Shown: positions 50,931 to 59,607, counted from the first letter of the stretch. The stretch is DNA of 64,000 bases from DASTEQ01 sp040905185 (GCA_040905185.1 JBBDRZ010000007.1:682001-746000); one strand, 5' to 3'. Numbers and translations are program-made. Notes: generated by a model from the sequence alone, not told the origin.

Positions 50931-52330
50931 TGCCTTCGGTCACCCAGGGAGGCGAGGGCTGTTTCCGCAATCGGGACCTGGAGCGGCGGCAGGTACGCCG
51001 CTCCCGCCAGCGCCTGGGTCAGCAGGCTCCGCGCCATTCCGGTCTCGCCGCGGGCGGCCGCGATCATGCCCGCGTGGTACGCCAATCGGGGATCGGGGGT
51101 ACCGAGCGCCAGCGCACGGTCGGCTGCCGTGGCCGCCTCGTCCAGCCGGCCGCCCTTGTACAGCGCCCAGGCCAGCGCGTCCCACGCGTAGATGTCCTGC
51201 CGCAACTCCAGCTCCGACTCCGCAAGAGAGATGGCGGCCTCGACCCCTCGATCATGGTCGGCGGCGAAGAGGACCAGCTGGCGGTCGTAGACCGCGCCGG
51301 TGGCCCGCGCGACTTCGCCGATGCGTTCGACCAGGGCGTATTCACGTTCCGCCGCCTCCAGGTCTCCGGCGAGGACGTACAGATCGCCCAGTGTGGCCAC
51401 CGCCTCTGGCGTCGGTAGGCGGGTGGTAGCCGCCTCGAGCAGGGCGATTGCCTCGGCGCGACGGCCCTGTCCCTCCCGAGTCAGCGCCAGCCCGATCGTG
51501 GCGGCGGGATATCCGGGCAGGGACTCCAGGGCCGATTGGTAGGCGGCCGATGCGGCCGCCAGCTCGCCGGTGGCGCGGTGGAGGTCCCCGAGCTGATAGC
51601 GGTAGAACGCCGCTTCATCGCCGAAGCCGTTGGCCTCCGCGTCGTCGATGGCACGACCCACCAGCAGGAAGGCAGCGGAAATGTCTGCCTCCAGGAAGGC
51701 GAGCCGGGCGAGTCGGCTCCAGACGGGACCTGACGGGGCAAGGATGGCGAGCCGGTCATACCGCTGGCGAGCCCCGAGCAGGTCGCCCGTCTCGACACGA
51801 GCGTCGCCGGCCACGGCCAGCGCGGTCAGGTCGTCAGCGGCGCCGGCCAGAACGTCGTCCGCAAGTGACGCCGCTCGCGAAAATTCGTGGAGCGAGAATG
51901 CGACCTGGGCCTGGCGCGGCACGACCAGCATCGGGTCGGGGGCTCTTTCCGCGGCCTGGCCCAATACAGCCTGTGCGCGCTGCAGGTCGGCGAGGTCGGC
52001 AGTCGCCCGCGCCCGATCCAGGTAGGCGTCGGCGAGGTGCATTGCGCTGAGGTAGTCACGCGGATCGGCGGCCACGCGTGGCTCCCAGAACGCGACCCGC
52101 TCATCGGGCGACGCGAGGCCGGTGGCGGCGGAGATCGGAGTTTGCTCGCCCGCCACAACGGGCGGCACGGGGGCATCCGCGAGAAGCGCGTCAGGAGGGC
52201 CATCTGCGCCGGACAGCACCGCCGGCGCAAGCCGCGTGCCGGACACGACGACTAATGCCGTCAAAACGACGCCTACCCACCGCGCCTGGCGGCGCGGCGA
52301 GAGAGCGAGAGTGAATTCGCGAATCGTCAT
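50927..52330 (-). CDS. Secreted or anchored TPR protein (in frame with the upstream DUF4331 gene)
   Basis: From the ATG at 52330 the protein is 467 residues with an N-terminal anchor (WVGVVLTALVVVSGTRLAPA) and about ten TPR-like helical pairs. Examples are FYRYQLGDLHRATGELAAAS, AYQSALESLPGYPAATIGLA, ATLGDLYVLAGDLEAAEREY and ALAWALYKGGRLDEAATAAD. The same frame is open all the way through the upstream DUF4331 gene. I treat it as a separate gene because it begins with its own export signal. It precedes the NicO transporter with a 4-nt overlap, suggesting a partner in the same envelope process. Confidence 0.78.
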   Translation of the reverse strand: MTIREFTLALSPRRQARWVGVVLTALVVVSGTRLAPAVLSGADGPPDALLADAPVPPVVAGEQTPISAATGLASPDERVAFWEPRVAADPRDYLSAMHLADAYLDRARATADLADLQRAQAVLGQAAERAPDPMLVVPRQAQVAFSLHEFSRAASLADDVLAGAADDLTALAVAGDARVETGDLLGARQRYDRLAILAPSGPVWSRLARLAFLEADISAAFLLVGRAIDDAEANGFGDEAAFYRYQLGDLHRATGELAAASAAYQSALESLPGYPAATIGLALTREGQGRRAEAIALLEAATTRLPTPEAVATLGDLYVLAGDLEAAEREYALVERIGEVARATGAVYDRQLVLFAADHDRGVEAAISLAESELELRQDIYAWDALAWALYKGGRLDEAATAADRALALGTPDPRLAYHAGMIAAARGETGMARSLLTQALAGAAYLPPLQVPIAETALASLGDRRQ

Positions 52331-53551
52331 GAGGTGGTGTCCCCGGGCCGGCCGCGGCGGGCGGCCCGGGCGGGGGGGCGATGGGTTTGGGTTTGCCGTC
52401 CCGAGGTACGGGAACGCCCCGGACGGCGTGTTGTCCTCGGGGACGCAGTCGCTGGTGAGGGCGCCCATCGACACGGCGCTGTACGCGACGTTGATGACGT
52501 CGTCGTTCAGCCCACGGCCATTCAACACAATGAAGTTGGCCGGGTCGTCGGTGTCGTAGGTGAGCACGTCAGGCGTCAGCGCAGCAGCGATGGCTGCCCC
52601 GTAGGCCGCCTCGTCGACGGCCCCTCCATACGCACCGAGCTGCTCGGCGGCGCCGACAATGGCCGAGACCAGGAACGAAATGTTCCCGCCCACCAGCGCC
52701 GGATCCCCGGACGGGTTGGCGCGGTTGTAGGCCTCCTTGGTTGGGTCGCTGTGGTTGAAGACGGTGTTGATCGTGGGCAGGCCCATGCGCTCGACTTGCG
52801 TCAGAACGCCGCCTTCGACGATGGCCGTCTCGCCCCACACACTGATGACTCCGCTGATGTTGTTGCCGTCGAGAGCCCAGTCGGGGACCTCGAGGACAAT
52901 GGCGGTGGCGTCAAAGCCGGCGAAGAAGTTGGGTGCTGGATTGCTGGAGCAGATATTGGCCAGCGCGCCAGCCAGCTCGGCGCCGGTCAGCACTCCATCT
53001 CCCAGAGCTGTCAGAGCCGCGGCCTTGAAGGCGGAGAACCCAACCAGGTCGAAGTAGAACGGGTCGTCGGCCAGTCCGGCCCACGCCATCCCGCCGCCCG
53101 CGACGCTGAGCGTCTGCCCCGTGCTGCCCTTGGCGACGACCTTTCCGCCGGCACCACTGACAGGGTTGGCCGCACCGTCGGCGCGCTGGACGTGGATCTG
53201 CTGCGATCCATCGCCCCGGACATCGCCGAACTTGATACGGTAGGCGACGTCCTCGATGGCATCGCCGGTGTTGTCGATCTTGAACTCATACAGGGCGCCG
53301 GACCGGAACGTCGTGGGCGATGAGAATTCCGCATTCACGTTGGTGGTCATGACCAGGACCGTGTTGGCCGGGTTCGCACCCTCGAAGACGTAGACGTCGT
53401 TGATGTCGATGCGATGGTCGCTCTTGACCGTCGGTGCATCGAGGTGGTCCGCGGCGCCGACGCGCAGAGCCGCCGATCCAACCACCATGGCCAGACCGAG
53501 CAGCGCCAGCACGAACAGCGTGACGCCACGGTTGAGAATTGCAGTACGCAT
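52331..53551 (-). CDS. DUF4331 secreted protein (open frame continues into the TPR gene)
   Basis: The visible gene codes for 407 residues up to the TPR start. It has a signal peptide (GVTLFVLALLGLAMVVGSAA), then ADHLDAPTVKSDHRIDINDV, continuing YVFEGANPANTVLVMTTN. This is the typical DUF4331 opening, with Asp/His residues that may bind metal. The family end FPYLGTANP is present, but no stop follows. Instead a Pro/Arg/Gly-rich tract leads in frame into the TPR protein. A one-base shift within the C-rich tract would give a TGA overlapping the TPR ATG (52328-52330). ATG at 53551. Family function unknown. Confidence 0.82.
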
Positions 53552-53756
53552 GGGTAGAAATCCCTTTCGGAGCGTGCCGGTCGTTGAGCTGGGCGCCGGG
53601 CGCGGCACGCCGCACGGAACCGCGATGGCAGGTGGCGACTGACTGATAGGCGGTCCCTCCGGGGCGCCGGGATGGCTGCGGCCGCGACGTGCGCGGCGAT
53701 CTGGAGGGAGTACGGGGCCCGGGCCCCGTTGCATCACTGGGTCAGCGCACTACCAA

Positions 53757-54839
53757 CTAGCGTTCGCCGTTACCGGGCTCCCCGCTCTCCCTCGCCGCCC
53801 GCGCAAGGTCGGAGAGGCTGCCCAGGCCCATCGCGAGCATCGCCGCCACACCCGCCAGCGCCACCGGTATCAACGTGATGGCGTGGACCACGATCGCGAG
53901 GCTGAGTGCGGCAGGTGCCGCCAGGCCCACGGCGCGCGCGGCAGCAGATGCGGCGAGCTCGAAGGTGCCGATGGAGCCTGGCGCTGATGGAATGGACGTC
54001 CCGAGAGCCCCGACCCCGATGATGAGCAGCGCGGCGGCGAGGCTCAGGTCGGATCCAAGGCTCAGGGCCGCGAGCCAGCACACGGTCGTGTCCACGAGCC
54101 AGATCACGCCGGTGAGGCCAGCTGCCTCCGCAATCGGGCGCCGCTGGGACCGCCCGCCGAATCCCTGGGCGACCTGGTCCAGCCTGGTGAGGATCATCCT
54201 CGCGGCAGCGAACCGGCCATGGTCGGCCACTCGGTGGAGGAAGCGCAGCACCGGCCGCAGGCCCCCCAGCGTCAGCGCACCGATGATGAGGAATCCGCCG
54301 GCTGCTGCGACCCCGGTGAGCTGGATGACCCACGACGGAGCGCCGACGGCCAATGACGCGAGGAACGCCATCATGGCGAGGACCGCGACGTCCAGGATTC
54401 GCTCGAGGAGAGCGGTCCCCAGGACCTCGAACGCATGCAGGCCCTCGCGGCGGGCCAGCAGGTAGGCGCGGATCGGCTCTCCGAGGCGAGCCGGCAGAAC
54501 CGCGTTCGCGAGGTACCCGATCAGGACGACCGGCGTGATGCGGCGCACCGGCACCGCACGATTGGCGGCCGGGACCAGAAGGCGTTGCCAGCGCATGGCC
54601 CGCAGGGCGATACCGGCTGCAACCAGTCCAAGGCAAGGCGCCAGGACCGGTAGGTTCGTATCACCAAGCGCCTCGGCGGTCTGCCCGATGTCGACCGTCT
54701 GCAGGACGATCACGATCGCCCCGGCGCTGATCAATGGCCCCAGCAGACCGACGGCGAGGCGTCTCCAGCGAGGGCGAGATCGACTGGCTATGAGGCACCG
54801 CGCATTCCCGAGAGCATACGGACCCGGCCCCCTGATCAT
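53757..54839 (-). CDS. Lysylphosphatidylglycerol synthase TM-region (UPF0104) family protein
   Basis: The 360-residue integral membrane protein has about eight helices. It has the family blocks LGLVAAGIALRAMRWQRLL, VVLIGYLANAVLPARLGEPI, AYLLARREGLHAFEVLGTAL, LERILDV, and near the end LGTSIPSAPGSIGTFELAAS. These match the flippase-like domain of LPG synthases (MprF) and related AglD-like proteins involved in lipid or sugar-lipid transfer. The charged C-terminus is cytosolic. The ATG at 54839 is preferred to the open frame start at 54947. It is divergent from the glycosyltransferase gene. Confidence 0.86.
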   Translation of the reverse strand: MIRGPGPYALGNARCLIASRSRPRWRRLAVGLLGPLISAGAIVIVLQTVDIGQTAEALGDTNLPVLAPCLGLVAAGIALRAMRWQRLLVPAANRAVPVRRITPVVLIGYLANAVLPARLGEPIRAYLLARREGLHAFEVLGTALLERILDVAVLAMMAFLASLAVGAPSWVIQLTGVAAAGGFLIIGALTLGGLRPVLRFLHRVADHGRFAAARMILTRLDQVAQGFGGRSQRRPIAEAAGLTGVIWLVDTTVCWLAALSLGSDLSLAAALLIIGVGALGTSIPSAPGSIGTFELAASAAARAVGLAAPAALSLAIVVHAITLIPVALAGVAAMLAMGLGSLSDLARAARESGEPGNGER

Positions 54840-54856
54840 CTCCAAGTCGGCGCCGC

Positions 54857-54862
54857 TACCAT
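54857..54862 (+). promoter_or_regulatory. -10 box TACCAT for the uORF/glycosyltransferase transcript
   Basis: TACCAT ends 6 nt before the GTG of a 26-codon frame that is coupled to the glycosyltransferase start, matching the leaderless layout of the window. Confidence 0.5.
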
Positions 54863-54868
54863 GCTCCG

Positions 54869-54949
54869 GTGAACGACTCGGTCCCGATCCGCGTCGCTGG
54901 AGTGCTGGCCGATGCGGCCGCTGAGCCCCGCGTCGAGGCGCCGGCATGA
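54869..54949 (+). CDS. Leaderless upstream ORF (26 codons) coupled to the glycosyltransferase
   Basis: A GTG at 54869 opens a short frame (VNDSVPIRVAGVLADAAA and onward) whose TGA overlaps the ATG of the glycosyltransferase at 54946. The -10 box 6 nt upstream makes it the first thing translated on the message. The frame is too short to judge as a protein. Its likely role is translational coupling or control of the next gene. Confidence 0.45.
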   Translation: MNDSVPIRVAGVLADAAAEPRVEAPA

Positions 54950-55767
54950 TCTACGTCGTCGTCCCGGCCTACAACGAAGAAGGGACCATCCGGCCGACGC
55001 TCGTGGCAGTGGAAACGGCCATGCGCGGGCGCTCCGATCGCTATCTGGTAGTGGTGGTGGACGACGGCAGCACCGATGACACGGTTGTGGAGGCCGAGGC
55101 CGCCGTCACCGAGACGCATGGCGCCCTACCCCTGCACGTTCTCCGCCATGACACCAACCGCGGGCTGGGCGCCGGCATCCGAACGGGCATCTACTGGGTG
55201 CTCGACCAGGCGGACCCCGAGGACGTCCTCGTCATGCTCGATGGCGACAACACGCATCCACCGCGGCTGATCCCGAGCATGCTCGATCGCCTGGCACAGG
55301 GCTACGACCTGGTGATCGCGTCACGGTATCGACGCGGGTCTCGCGTGCATGGCGTGCCCGGATACCGACGAGTGCTGTCTGACGTTGGCCGGCTGGTCTT
55401 CCAGCTCACCTTCCCGATCCGAGGCGTGCGCGACTACACCTGCCAGTTCCGGGCCTACCGGATCCCCCCGCTCCAGCGCGCGCGCCTGGTGTACGGCGAG
55501 CAGCTTTGTACGGCTCGCGGATTCGAGGCCGTCGTCGACCTGCTGCTCCGCCTTCGCCAGGTGGGGATCCGCGCCAGCGAGATTCCGCTCGAGCTCGACT
55601 ACAGCGGTCGGGTCGGCTCGAGCAAGATGCGTGTACTGCACACGATCCGCAGCACGCTGGCGCTGCTGGGGCGCCGGTTTGTGGAGCGCTTCACAACGTA
55701 CTCCGAGAAGCGCATTCGACGGCGGCTGGCCGGGATCGGGTCGTCCGAAATGGTGAAGCGACCATGA
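54946..55767 (+). CDS. Family 2 glycosyltransferase (dolichyl/polyprenyl-phosphate sugar synthase-like)
   Basis: The 273-residue GT-A enzyme has IYVVVPAYNEEGTIRPTLVA, VVVDDGSTDDTVVEAE, and the metal-binding DxD equivalent in LVMLDGDNTHPPRLIPSML. DLVIASRYRRGSRVHGVPGY and the acceptor-side FRAYR follow. No TM helix is seen, and the C-terminus is basic. Relatives add sugars to polyprenyl phosphate or to glycans. The next gene, wecB, overlaps by 4 nt, so the two act together in surface-polysaccharide synthesis. Confidence 0.9.
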   Translation: MIYVVVPAYNEEGTIRPTLVAVETAMRGRSDRYLVVVVDDGSTDDTVVEAEAAVTETHGALPLHVLRHDTNRGLGAGIRTGIYWVLDQADPEDVLVMLDGDNTHPPRLIPSMLDRLAQGYDLVIASRYRRGSRVHGVPGYRRVLSDVGRLVFQLTFPIRGVRDYTCQFRAYRIPPLQRARLVYGEQLCTARGFEAVVDLLLRLRQVGIRASEIPLELDYSGRVGSSKMRVLHTIRSTLALLGRRFVERFTTYSEKRIRRRLAGIGSSEMVKRP

Positions 55768-56885
55768 AGTTGGCGATCGTGGTCGGAACACGACCCGAGA
55801 TCATCAAGCTGGCCCCGGTCATCCGCGCCTGTCTGGCGCGGGACGTGCCGTTCGTGGTGCTGCACACCGGCCAGCACTACTCGTTTGAACTCGACGGCGT
55901 CTTCTTCGAGCAGCTCGAACTGCCGCGACCGACGCACAACCTCGGCGTGGGCTCTGGCTCGCACCTGGCCCAGATCAGCTCCATCATCAGGGCCATCGAG
56001 AGCGTGCTCGTCGACGAACACCCAGACGAGGTGCTGGTCGAGGGGGATACGAACTCCGTCCTGGCAGCCGGACTGGCGTCCAACAAGCTGGGGCTTCGGG
56101 TCGGCCACGTCGAGGCCGGATTGCGTTCGTATGACCGGTCCATGCCCGAGGAGATCAACCGCATCTTGGTCGACCACCTGGCCGAGGACCTCTTCGCCCC
56201 CACGCAGCATGCCCGCGACATCCTGCTGGGGGAGGGCATCGAGCCAGCGCGCGTGCATGTCACCGGCAACACCGCGGTCGACGAGGTGCTCTATCGGCGT
56301 GGTCGTGTCGATCCCGAACCGGTGCTGGCGATGTTCGGCGTCCAGCCGTCACAGTACGCCGTCGCGACGGTGCATCGGGCGGAGAACGTGGGCGACCCCG
56401 GACGGCTGCGCGGGATCTTCGCAGGCCTCGAACGGGTCGCCTCGGCGCTGGACATCCCCGCGCTGGTAGCCCTCCACCCGCGGACCAGCCAGCGCCTGTC
56501 CGAGCTGAGCATTGCCGTCGACCCGTCTGTCCGCATGCTCCCCTCGCTGGGCTACCACGAGTTCCTGGCCCTCCACGCCAGTGCCGGGCTGATGCTGACC
56601 GATTCGGGCGGGCTGCAGGAGGAGGCGTGCACCTTGCGAGTGCCCTGCGTCACTCTCCGTGACAATACCGAGCGCCCCGAGTCGATCGAGGTCGGAGCCA
56701 ACCGGCTGGTGGGCGCCGATCCGGACCGGATTCTTGACGGCGCGCTGGCCATGCATACCGCCCCCCGGAGCTGGGTCAACCCGTTCGGCGACGGGCACGC
56801 CGGCGAGCGGATCGTGGACCTGATCCTGGCCCGCGATGGCGCCGCGGAGCGCCCGAAACTGACTTCGTTGGCCCCGAGGGCCTAG
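55764..56885 (+). CDS. wecB: UDP-N-acetylglucosamine 2-epimerase (non-hydrolysing)
   Basis: The 373-residue enzyme interconverts UDP-GlcNAc and UDP-ManNAc for surface polymers. It has the start LAIVVGTRPEIIKLAPVI, HTGQHYS, VLVEGDTNSVLAAGLASNKL, GHVEAGLRSYDRSMPEEINR, VTGNTAVDEVL, HRAENVGDP, and the UDP site LTDSGGLQEEACTL followed by RDNTERPE. These are all canonical. The ATG overlaps the glycosyltransferase stop, and the 3' end overlaps the membrane mannosyltransferase tail by 4 nt. Confidence 0.96.
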   Translation: MKLAIVVGTRPEIIKLAPVIRACLARDVPFVVLHTGQHYSFELDGVFFEQLELPRPTHNLGVGSGSHLAQISSIIRAIESVLVDEHPDEVLVEGDTNSVLAAGLASNKLGLRVGHVEAGLRSYDRSMPEEINRILVDHLAEDLFAPTQHARDILLGEGIEPARVHVTGNTAVDEVLYRRGRVDPEPVLAMFGVQPSQYAVATVHRAENVGDPGRLRGIFAGLERVASALDIPALVALHPRTSQRLSELSIAVDPSVRMLPSLGYHEFLALHASAGLMLTDSGGLQEEACTLRVPCVTLRDNTERPESIEVGANRLVGADPDRILDGALAMHTAPRSWVNPFGDGHAGERIVDLILARDGAAERPKLTSLAPRA

Positions 56886-58318
56886 ATCCAGCACCACCCG
56901 TCGGGCGGCAGCCCGGAGCTGGTGATCGCATCTGGCACGGTCATGGCCGGCGCCCCGGGGTGATCGCAATCGGTGAACAGCATGCGGCGCCGCCAGTCGT
57001 CGGGGGAGAGAGGAGCTGCCACCAGCAGGGGCCAGTACACCACGAACGCCGCCACGATCACCGCACCCGCGACCGCGGCCAACACCCGCCCCCGCACCGT
57101 GCCCCAGGCGCTTGCGGCGATCAGGCCCAGCCCCAGGTACAGGAACGGGATGGTGGGCAGGATGTACCAGATGAGCCCGTTCCAGGTTGCACCGACGGCC
57201 AGCCACGGCCCGTAGGTCGCCGCCACCCCCGCCACCACGACCGCCTCTGGCGCAAACGCCCGAGCCCCTCGCCGCAGCCAGGCCACGGTCAACCCGATGG
57301 CCGCGACGACTGCCGGCCACCAGGCCGCCGGGTTGCCCAGCGCCATCACCTCGCGGTAGATCCCGTCGCCCTCGAACCAGTACGCGACCGGACGCTTCAG
57401 GAGCAGCCACGACCAGGCGGGTGATTCGTATGGATGGTGCCCCTCCAGCCCGAAATAGAAGCGGGCCAGAGCGATCTGATGGTGCGCGACTCCGCGCCAG
57501 AACGTGCCCTCTTGCCACGGCAGACCGATGAGCGACCCGGGCACGACCCCGAGGTAGGTGGCCGTGTACACCGCCACCGGCACGAGCCCGAGCAGGATCG
57601 CGGTCCGCAGTCCCTCCTCGCCAAACGCCGCCCGGGTCGCGGCGCCCAGGCTCCGGCCATCTCGCCGCGCCGCGATTTCACTGGCCACCACCAGCCCCAC
57701 CACCGCGAGGGCGGCGAAGGCGCCGCTCCACTTGACCGCCACGGCGGCGCCCAGCGCCACCCCCGCGGCCAGGCGCCATGGCCGCCCCAGCGCCAATCGG
57801 GCCAGACCGGAGGCCGGTTTGTCCCGACGACGGTCGCGGTCGAGCACGACGCAGAGCACCGCCGCCAACACGAAGAACGTGAGGAAGCCGTCGAGCATGG
57901 CGACTCGCGAATGCACCAGCTGGAGGAAGTCCAGCGCCAGCAGCGCCGCCGCCGCCGCGGCCCCGATGGCGGCTGCGGTTCCACCCACCGGAGTGAGGAG
58001 GCGGCGGGCGAGAACGTACAGGAGGGCAACGGACACGATCCCGGTCAGTGCGGTCGCGATCCGCCAGCCGAACTCGGTGTAGCCGAAGACCGCAATCCCG
58101 CTGGCGATGAGCCACTGGCCCAGCGGAGGATGAGCGTTGCTGAGCGGCTCGGCGATTCCGCACACGCCAGGCCCGGCGACGAACAGGCATGCGTTCTGGG
58201 CGTAGAAGATCTCGTCGAACACAAAACCCGGCGGATAATCCAGGCCGGGCAGTCGCAGGGCGGCGGCGGCGACCACCAGCGTCCCGAGCAACAGGGTGTC
58301 GAGTCGGGACCAGCCCAC
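56882..58318 (-). CDS. Membrane glycosyltransferase, dolichyl-phosphate-mannose-protein mannosyltransferase (PMT) family
   Basis: The 478-residue GT-C enzyme has about 10 membrane helices. The first loop carries the catalytic acidic pair in YPPGFVFDEIFYAQNACLFV and the motif LSNAHPPLGQWLIASGIAVF. PMT-type signatures RLVHSR-like (LQLVHSRVAMLDGFLTFFVL) and AVAVKWSGAFAALAV follow. It would transfer mannose or another sugar from a polyprenyl carrier to exported protein or glycan. The GTG at 58318 is supported by TATGCT 6 nt upstream (leaderless). It is divergent from the TadA homolog. Confidence 0.88.
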   Translation of the reverse strand: MGWSRLDTLLLGTLVVAAAALRLPGLDYPPGFVFDEIFYAQNACLFVAGPGVCGIAEPLSNAHPPLGQWLIASGIAVFGYTEFGWRIATALTGIVSVALLYVLARRLLTPVGGTAAAIGAAAAAALLALDFLQLVHSRVAMLDGFLTFFVLAAVLCVVLDRDRRRDKPASGLARLALGRPWRLAAGVALGAAVAVKWSGAFAALAVVGLVVASEIAARRDGRSLGAATRAAFGEEGLRTAILLGLVPVAVYTATYLGVVPGSLIGLPWQEGTFWRGVAHHQIALARFYFGLEGHHPYESPAWSWLLLKRPVAYWFEGDGIYREVMALGNPAAWWPAVVAAIGLTVAWLRRGARAFAPEAVVVAGVAATYGPWLAVGATWNGLIWYILPTIPFLYLGLGLIAASAWGTVRGRVLAAVAGAVIVAAFVVYWPLLVAAPLSPDDWRRRMLFTDCDHPGAPAMTVPDAITSSGLPPDGWCWI

Positions 58319-58356
58319 GGCCAGAGCATAGGGCAGGGTGGGGCGGACCGGCCTGC

Positions 58357-58362
58357 TAGACT
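58357..58362 (+). promoter_or_regulatory. -10 box TAGACT of the TadA homolog
   Basis: TGCTAGACT ends 9 nt before the GTG start of the deaminase-like gene, predicting a leader of about 3 nt. Confidence 0.6.
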
Positions 58363-58371
58363 CGGCGTCCG

Positions 58372-58815
58372 GTGAACTACGAGCTGTTCATGGCCGAGGC
58401 GATCGCCGAAGCGCGCCGGGGAGCAGACGAGGGCGAGCGCCCCGTTGGTGCGGTGGCCGTCCTTGACGACGCCATGATCGGCCGGGAGCACGACCGTCGC
58501 CGGCAGACCCACGATCCCACCGCCCATGCCGTGCTGCGCGCCGTCCAGGCCGCGGCCGGCAAGCTCGAGGGCCACCGCCTGAGCGAGGTGACCATCTTCG
58601 CCACCCAGGAGCCATGCGCCATGTGCGTCGGTGCCCTGGTAGAGGCCCGGGTCGAGGTCCTGGTGTTCGCCGTCCGGGACCCGGAACGCGGGTGCGCCGG
58701 ATCGGTCCTGGACCTGGCCCGCAGCCCGGTCCTGCCGCACCAGATCGCGGTCATCTCCGGTGTCCGGGAGGCCGAAGCTCGGCGCCTGAACGACGAGGCG
58801 GCCCTGCCGGCCTGA
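58372..58815 (+). CDS. TadA-family deaminase homolog lacking the catalytic Glu (HAV instead of HAE)
   Basis: The 147-residue protein follows tRNA adenosine deaminase TadA along its length: MAEAIAEARRGADEGERPVG, DPTAHAVLRAV, ATQEPCAMCVGALVEARV and CAGSVLDLARSPVLPH. Zinc ligands are intact (His52, Cys82, Cys85). The proton-shuttling Glu of HAE (E. coli Glu59) is Val54, and the nearby Asn of the family (E. coli Asn46) is Asp41. Deamination should be lost. TadA's main job is to make ICG from tRNA-Arg(ACG); the tRNA-Arg(GCG) at 42199 needs no such edit. The start is GTG. It may be a pseudoenzyme with a kept binding role. Confidence 0.88.
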   Translation: MNYELFMAEAIAEARRGADEGERPVGAVAVLDDAMIGREHDRRRQTHDPTAHAVLRAVQAAAGKLEGHRLSEVTIFATQEPCAMCVGALVEARVEVLVFAVRDPERGCAGSVLDLARSPVLPHQIAVISGVREAEARRLNDEAALPA

Positions 58816-58829
58816 GCACACCCCTCTGC

Positions 58830-58835
58830 TAGACT
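58830..58835 (+). promoter_or_regulatory. -10 box TAGACT of tRNA-Ser(CGA)
   Basis: TGCTAGACT ends 8 nt before the tRNA. It is the same extended -10 as the one before the adjacent deaminase-like gene. Confidence 0.65.
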
Positions 58836-58843
58836 CGCCCGCC

Positions 58844-58930
<87 letters not shown>

Positions 58931-58956
58931 CCTGAAGGGCTCCGCCGCCACCTCGC

Positions 58957-59044
58957 GGAGAGGTCGCCTAGAGGCCTATGGCGCCGCATTGGAAATGCGG
59001 TTCGGGGCAACCCGTCGGGGGTTCGAATCCCCCCCTCTCCGCCA
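58957..59044 (+). tRNA. tRNA-Ser(GGA)
   Basis: Acceptor GGAGAGG/CCTCTCC pairs with an encoded CCA. The anticodon stem CCGCA/TGCGG encloses TTGGAAA, anticodon GGA, reading UCC/UCU. The long variable arm TCGGGGCAACCCGTCG is present. It starts 26 nt after tRNA-Ser(CGA). Confidence 0.95.
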
Positions 59045-59262
59045 CCCGTTGAGCGCGATGAGTGGCTCGACCGGCCGGGGGTACGCGGCCTCGAAATCAC
59101 CAGATGCCAACCACAAGGACCCTAGGTCACGCGGCAGCCCAGCTCCGCAGATGGAGAAGGCGGCAGGAGCACGAATCAGGGCGTCGTCGCCGTCCTAGTT
59201 GCCCGAACTCACGCCTAAGGTCGTTCTCATCAGACATTTGGCAACTTCCAGCACTGCCGTCG

Positions 59263-59291
59263 TTGACCGACCGACCGCGCGCCCGTACCAT
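59263..59291 (+). promoter_or_regulatory. Promoter of the SRP RNA gene
   Basis: TTGACC (59263-59268), a 17-nt spacer and TACCAT (59286-59291) predict a start near 59298. That is exactly where the first helix of the SRP RNA begins. Confidence 0.75.
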
Positions 59292-59295
59292 CCGG

Positions 59296-59571
59296 CCCGG
59301 CCGTGCTTAGGCGGGGAACTAGCGGTGCCCTGTCACCCGCAATCCGCTTCAGCGGGGCTGAAATCCCGGCTGAGGTCGTCGACCTCCGCCTCCCATGACG
59401 GCGCCCGACGTTGAGAGTCGGGTCCCACGCAGCGGCGGCCCGTGAACCCCGTCAGGTCCGGAAGGAAGCAGCGGTAAGCGATCCCCGTCGGCGGCAGTGG
59501 GACGACCTGGCTGGAGCCGGGTTCCGGCGTGAATGCGGGGCGCGACGCCCGATGCCGGGCGCACGGCCGAA
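59296..59571 (+). ncRNA. ffs: Signal recognition particle RNA, large (Alu-containing) bacterial type
   Basis: The S domain has the SRP signature GTGAACCCCGTCAGGTCCGG followed by AAGGAAGCAGCGGTAAGCG. Upstream (about 59301-59375) is an Alu domain matching the Bacillus-type RNA: GTGCTTAGGCGGGGA, TAGCGGTGCCCTGTC, CCCGCAATCCGCTTCAGCGG and GGCTGAAATCCC. The ends close: CGGCCGTGC (59298-59306) pairs with GCACGGCCG (59561-59569). At about 275 nt it is the long form (like Bacillus scRNA), not the 114-nt 4.5S form. dnaX follows, the common bacterial order. Confidence 0.93.
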
Positions 59572-59607
59572 TCCCCTTCCCGCGGCTCGGTGTAGGGTTA
59601 GCGGGTC

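Noticed and set aside
56349..57518. 389-codon minus-strand frame across wecB and the PMT-family gene
   Set aside because: It overlaps two genes with complete motifs in other frames and has no domain of its own.
59045..59262. Possible small genes between tRNA-Ser(GGA) and the SRP promoter
   Set aside because: Only short frames without motifs or start signals.
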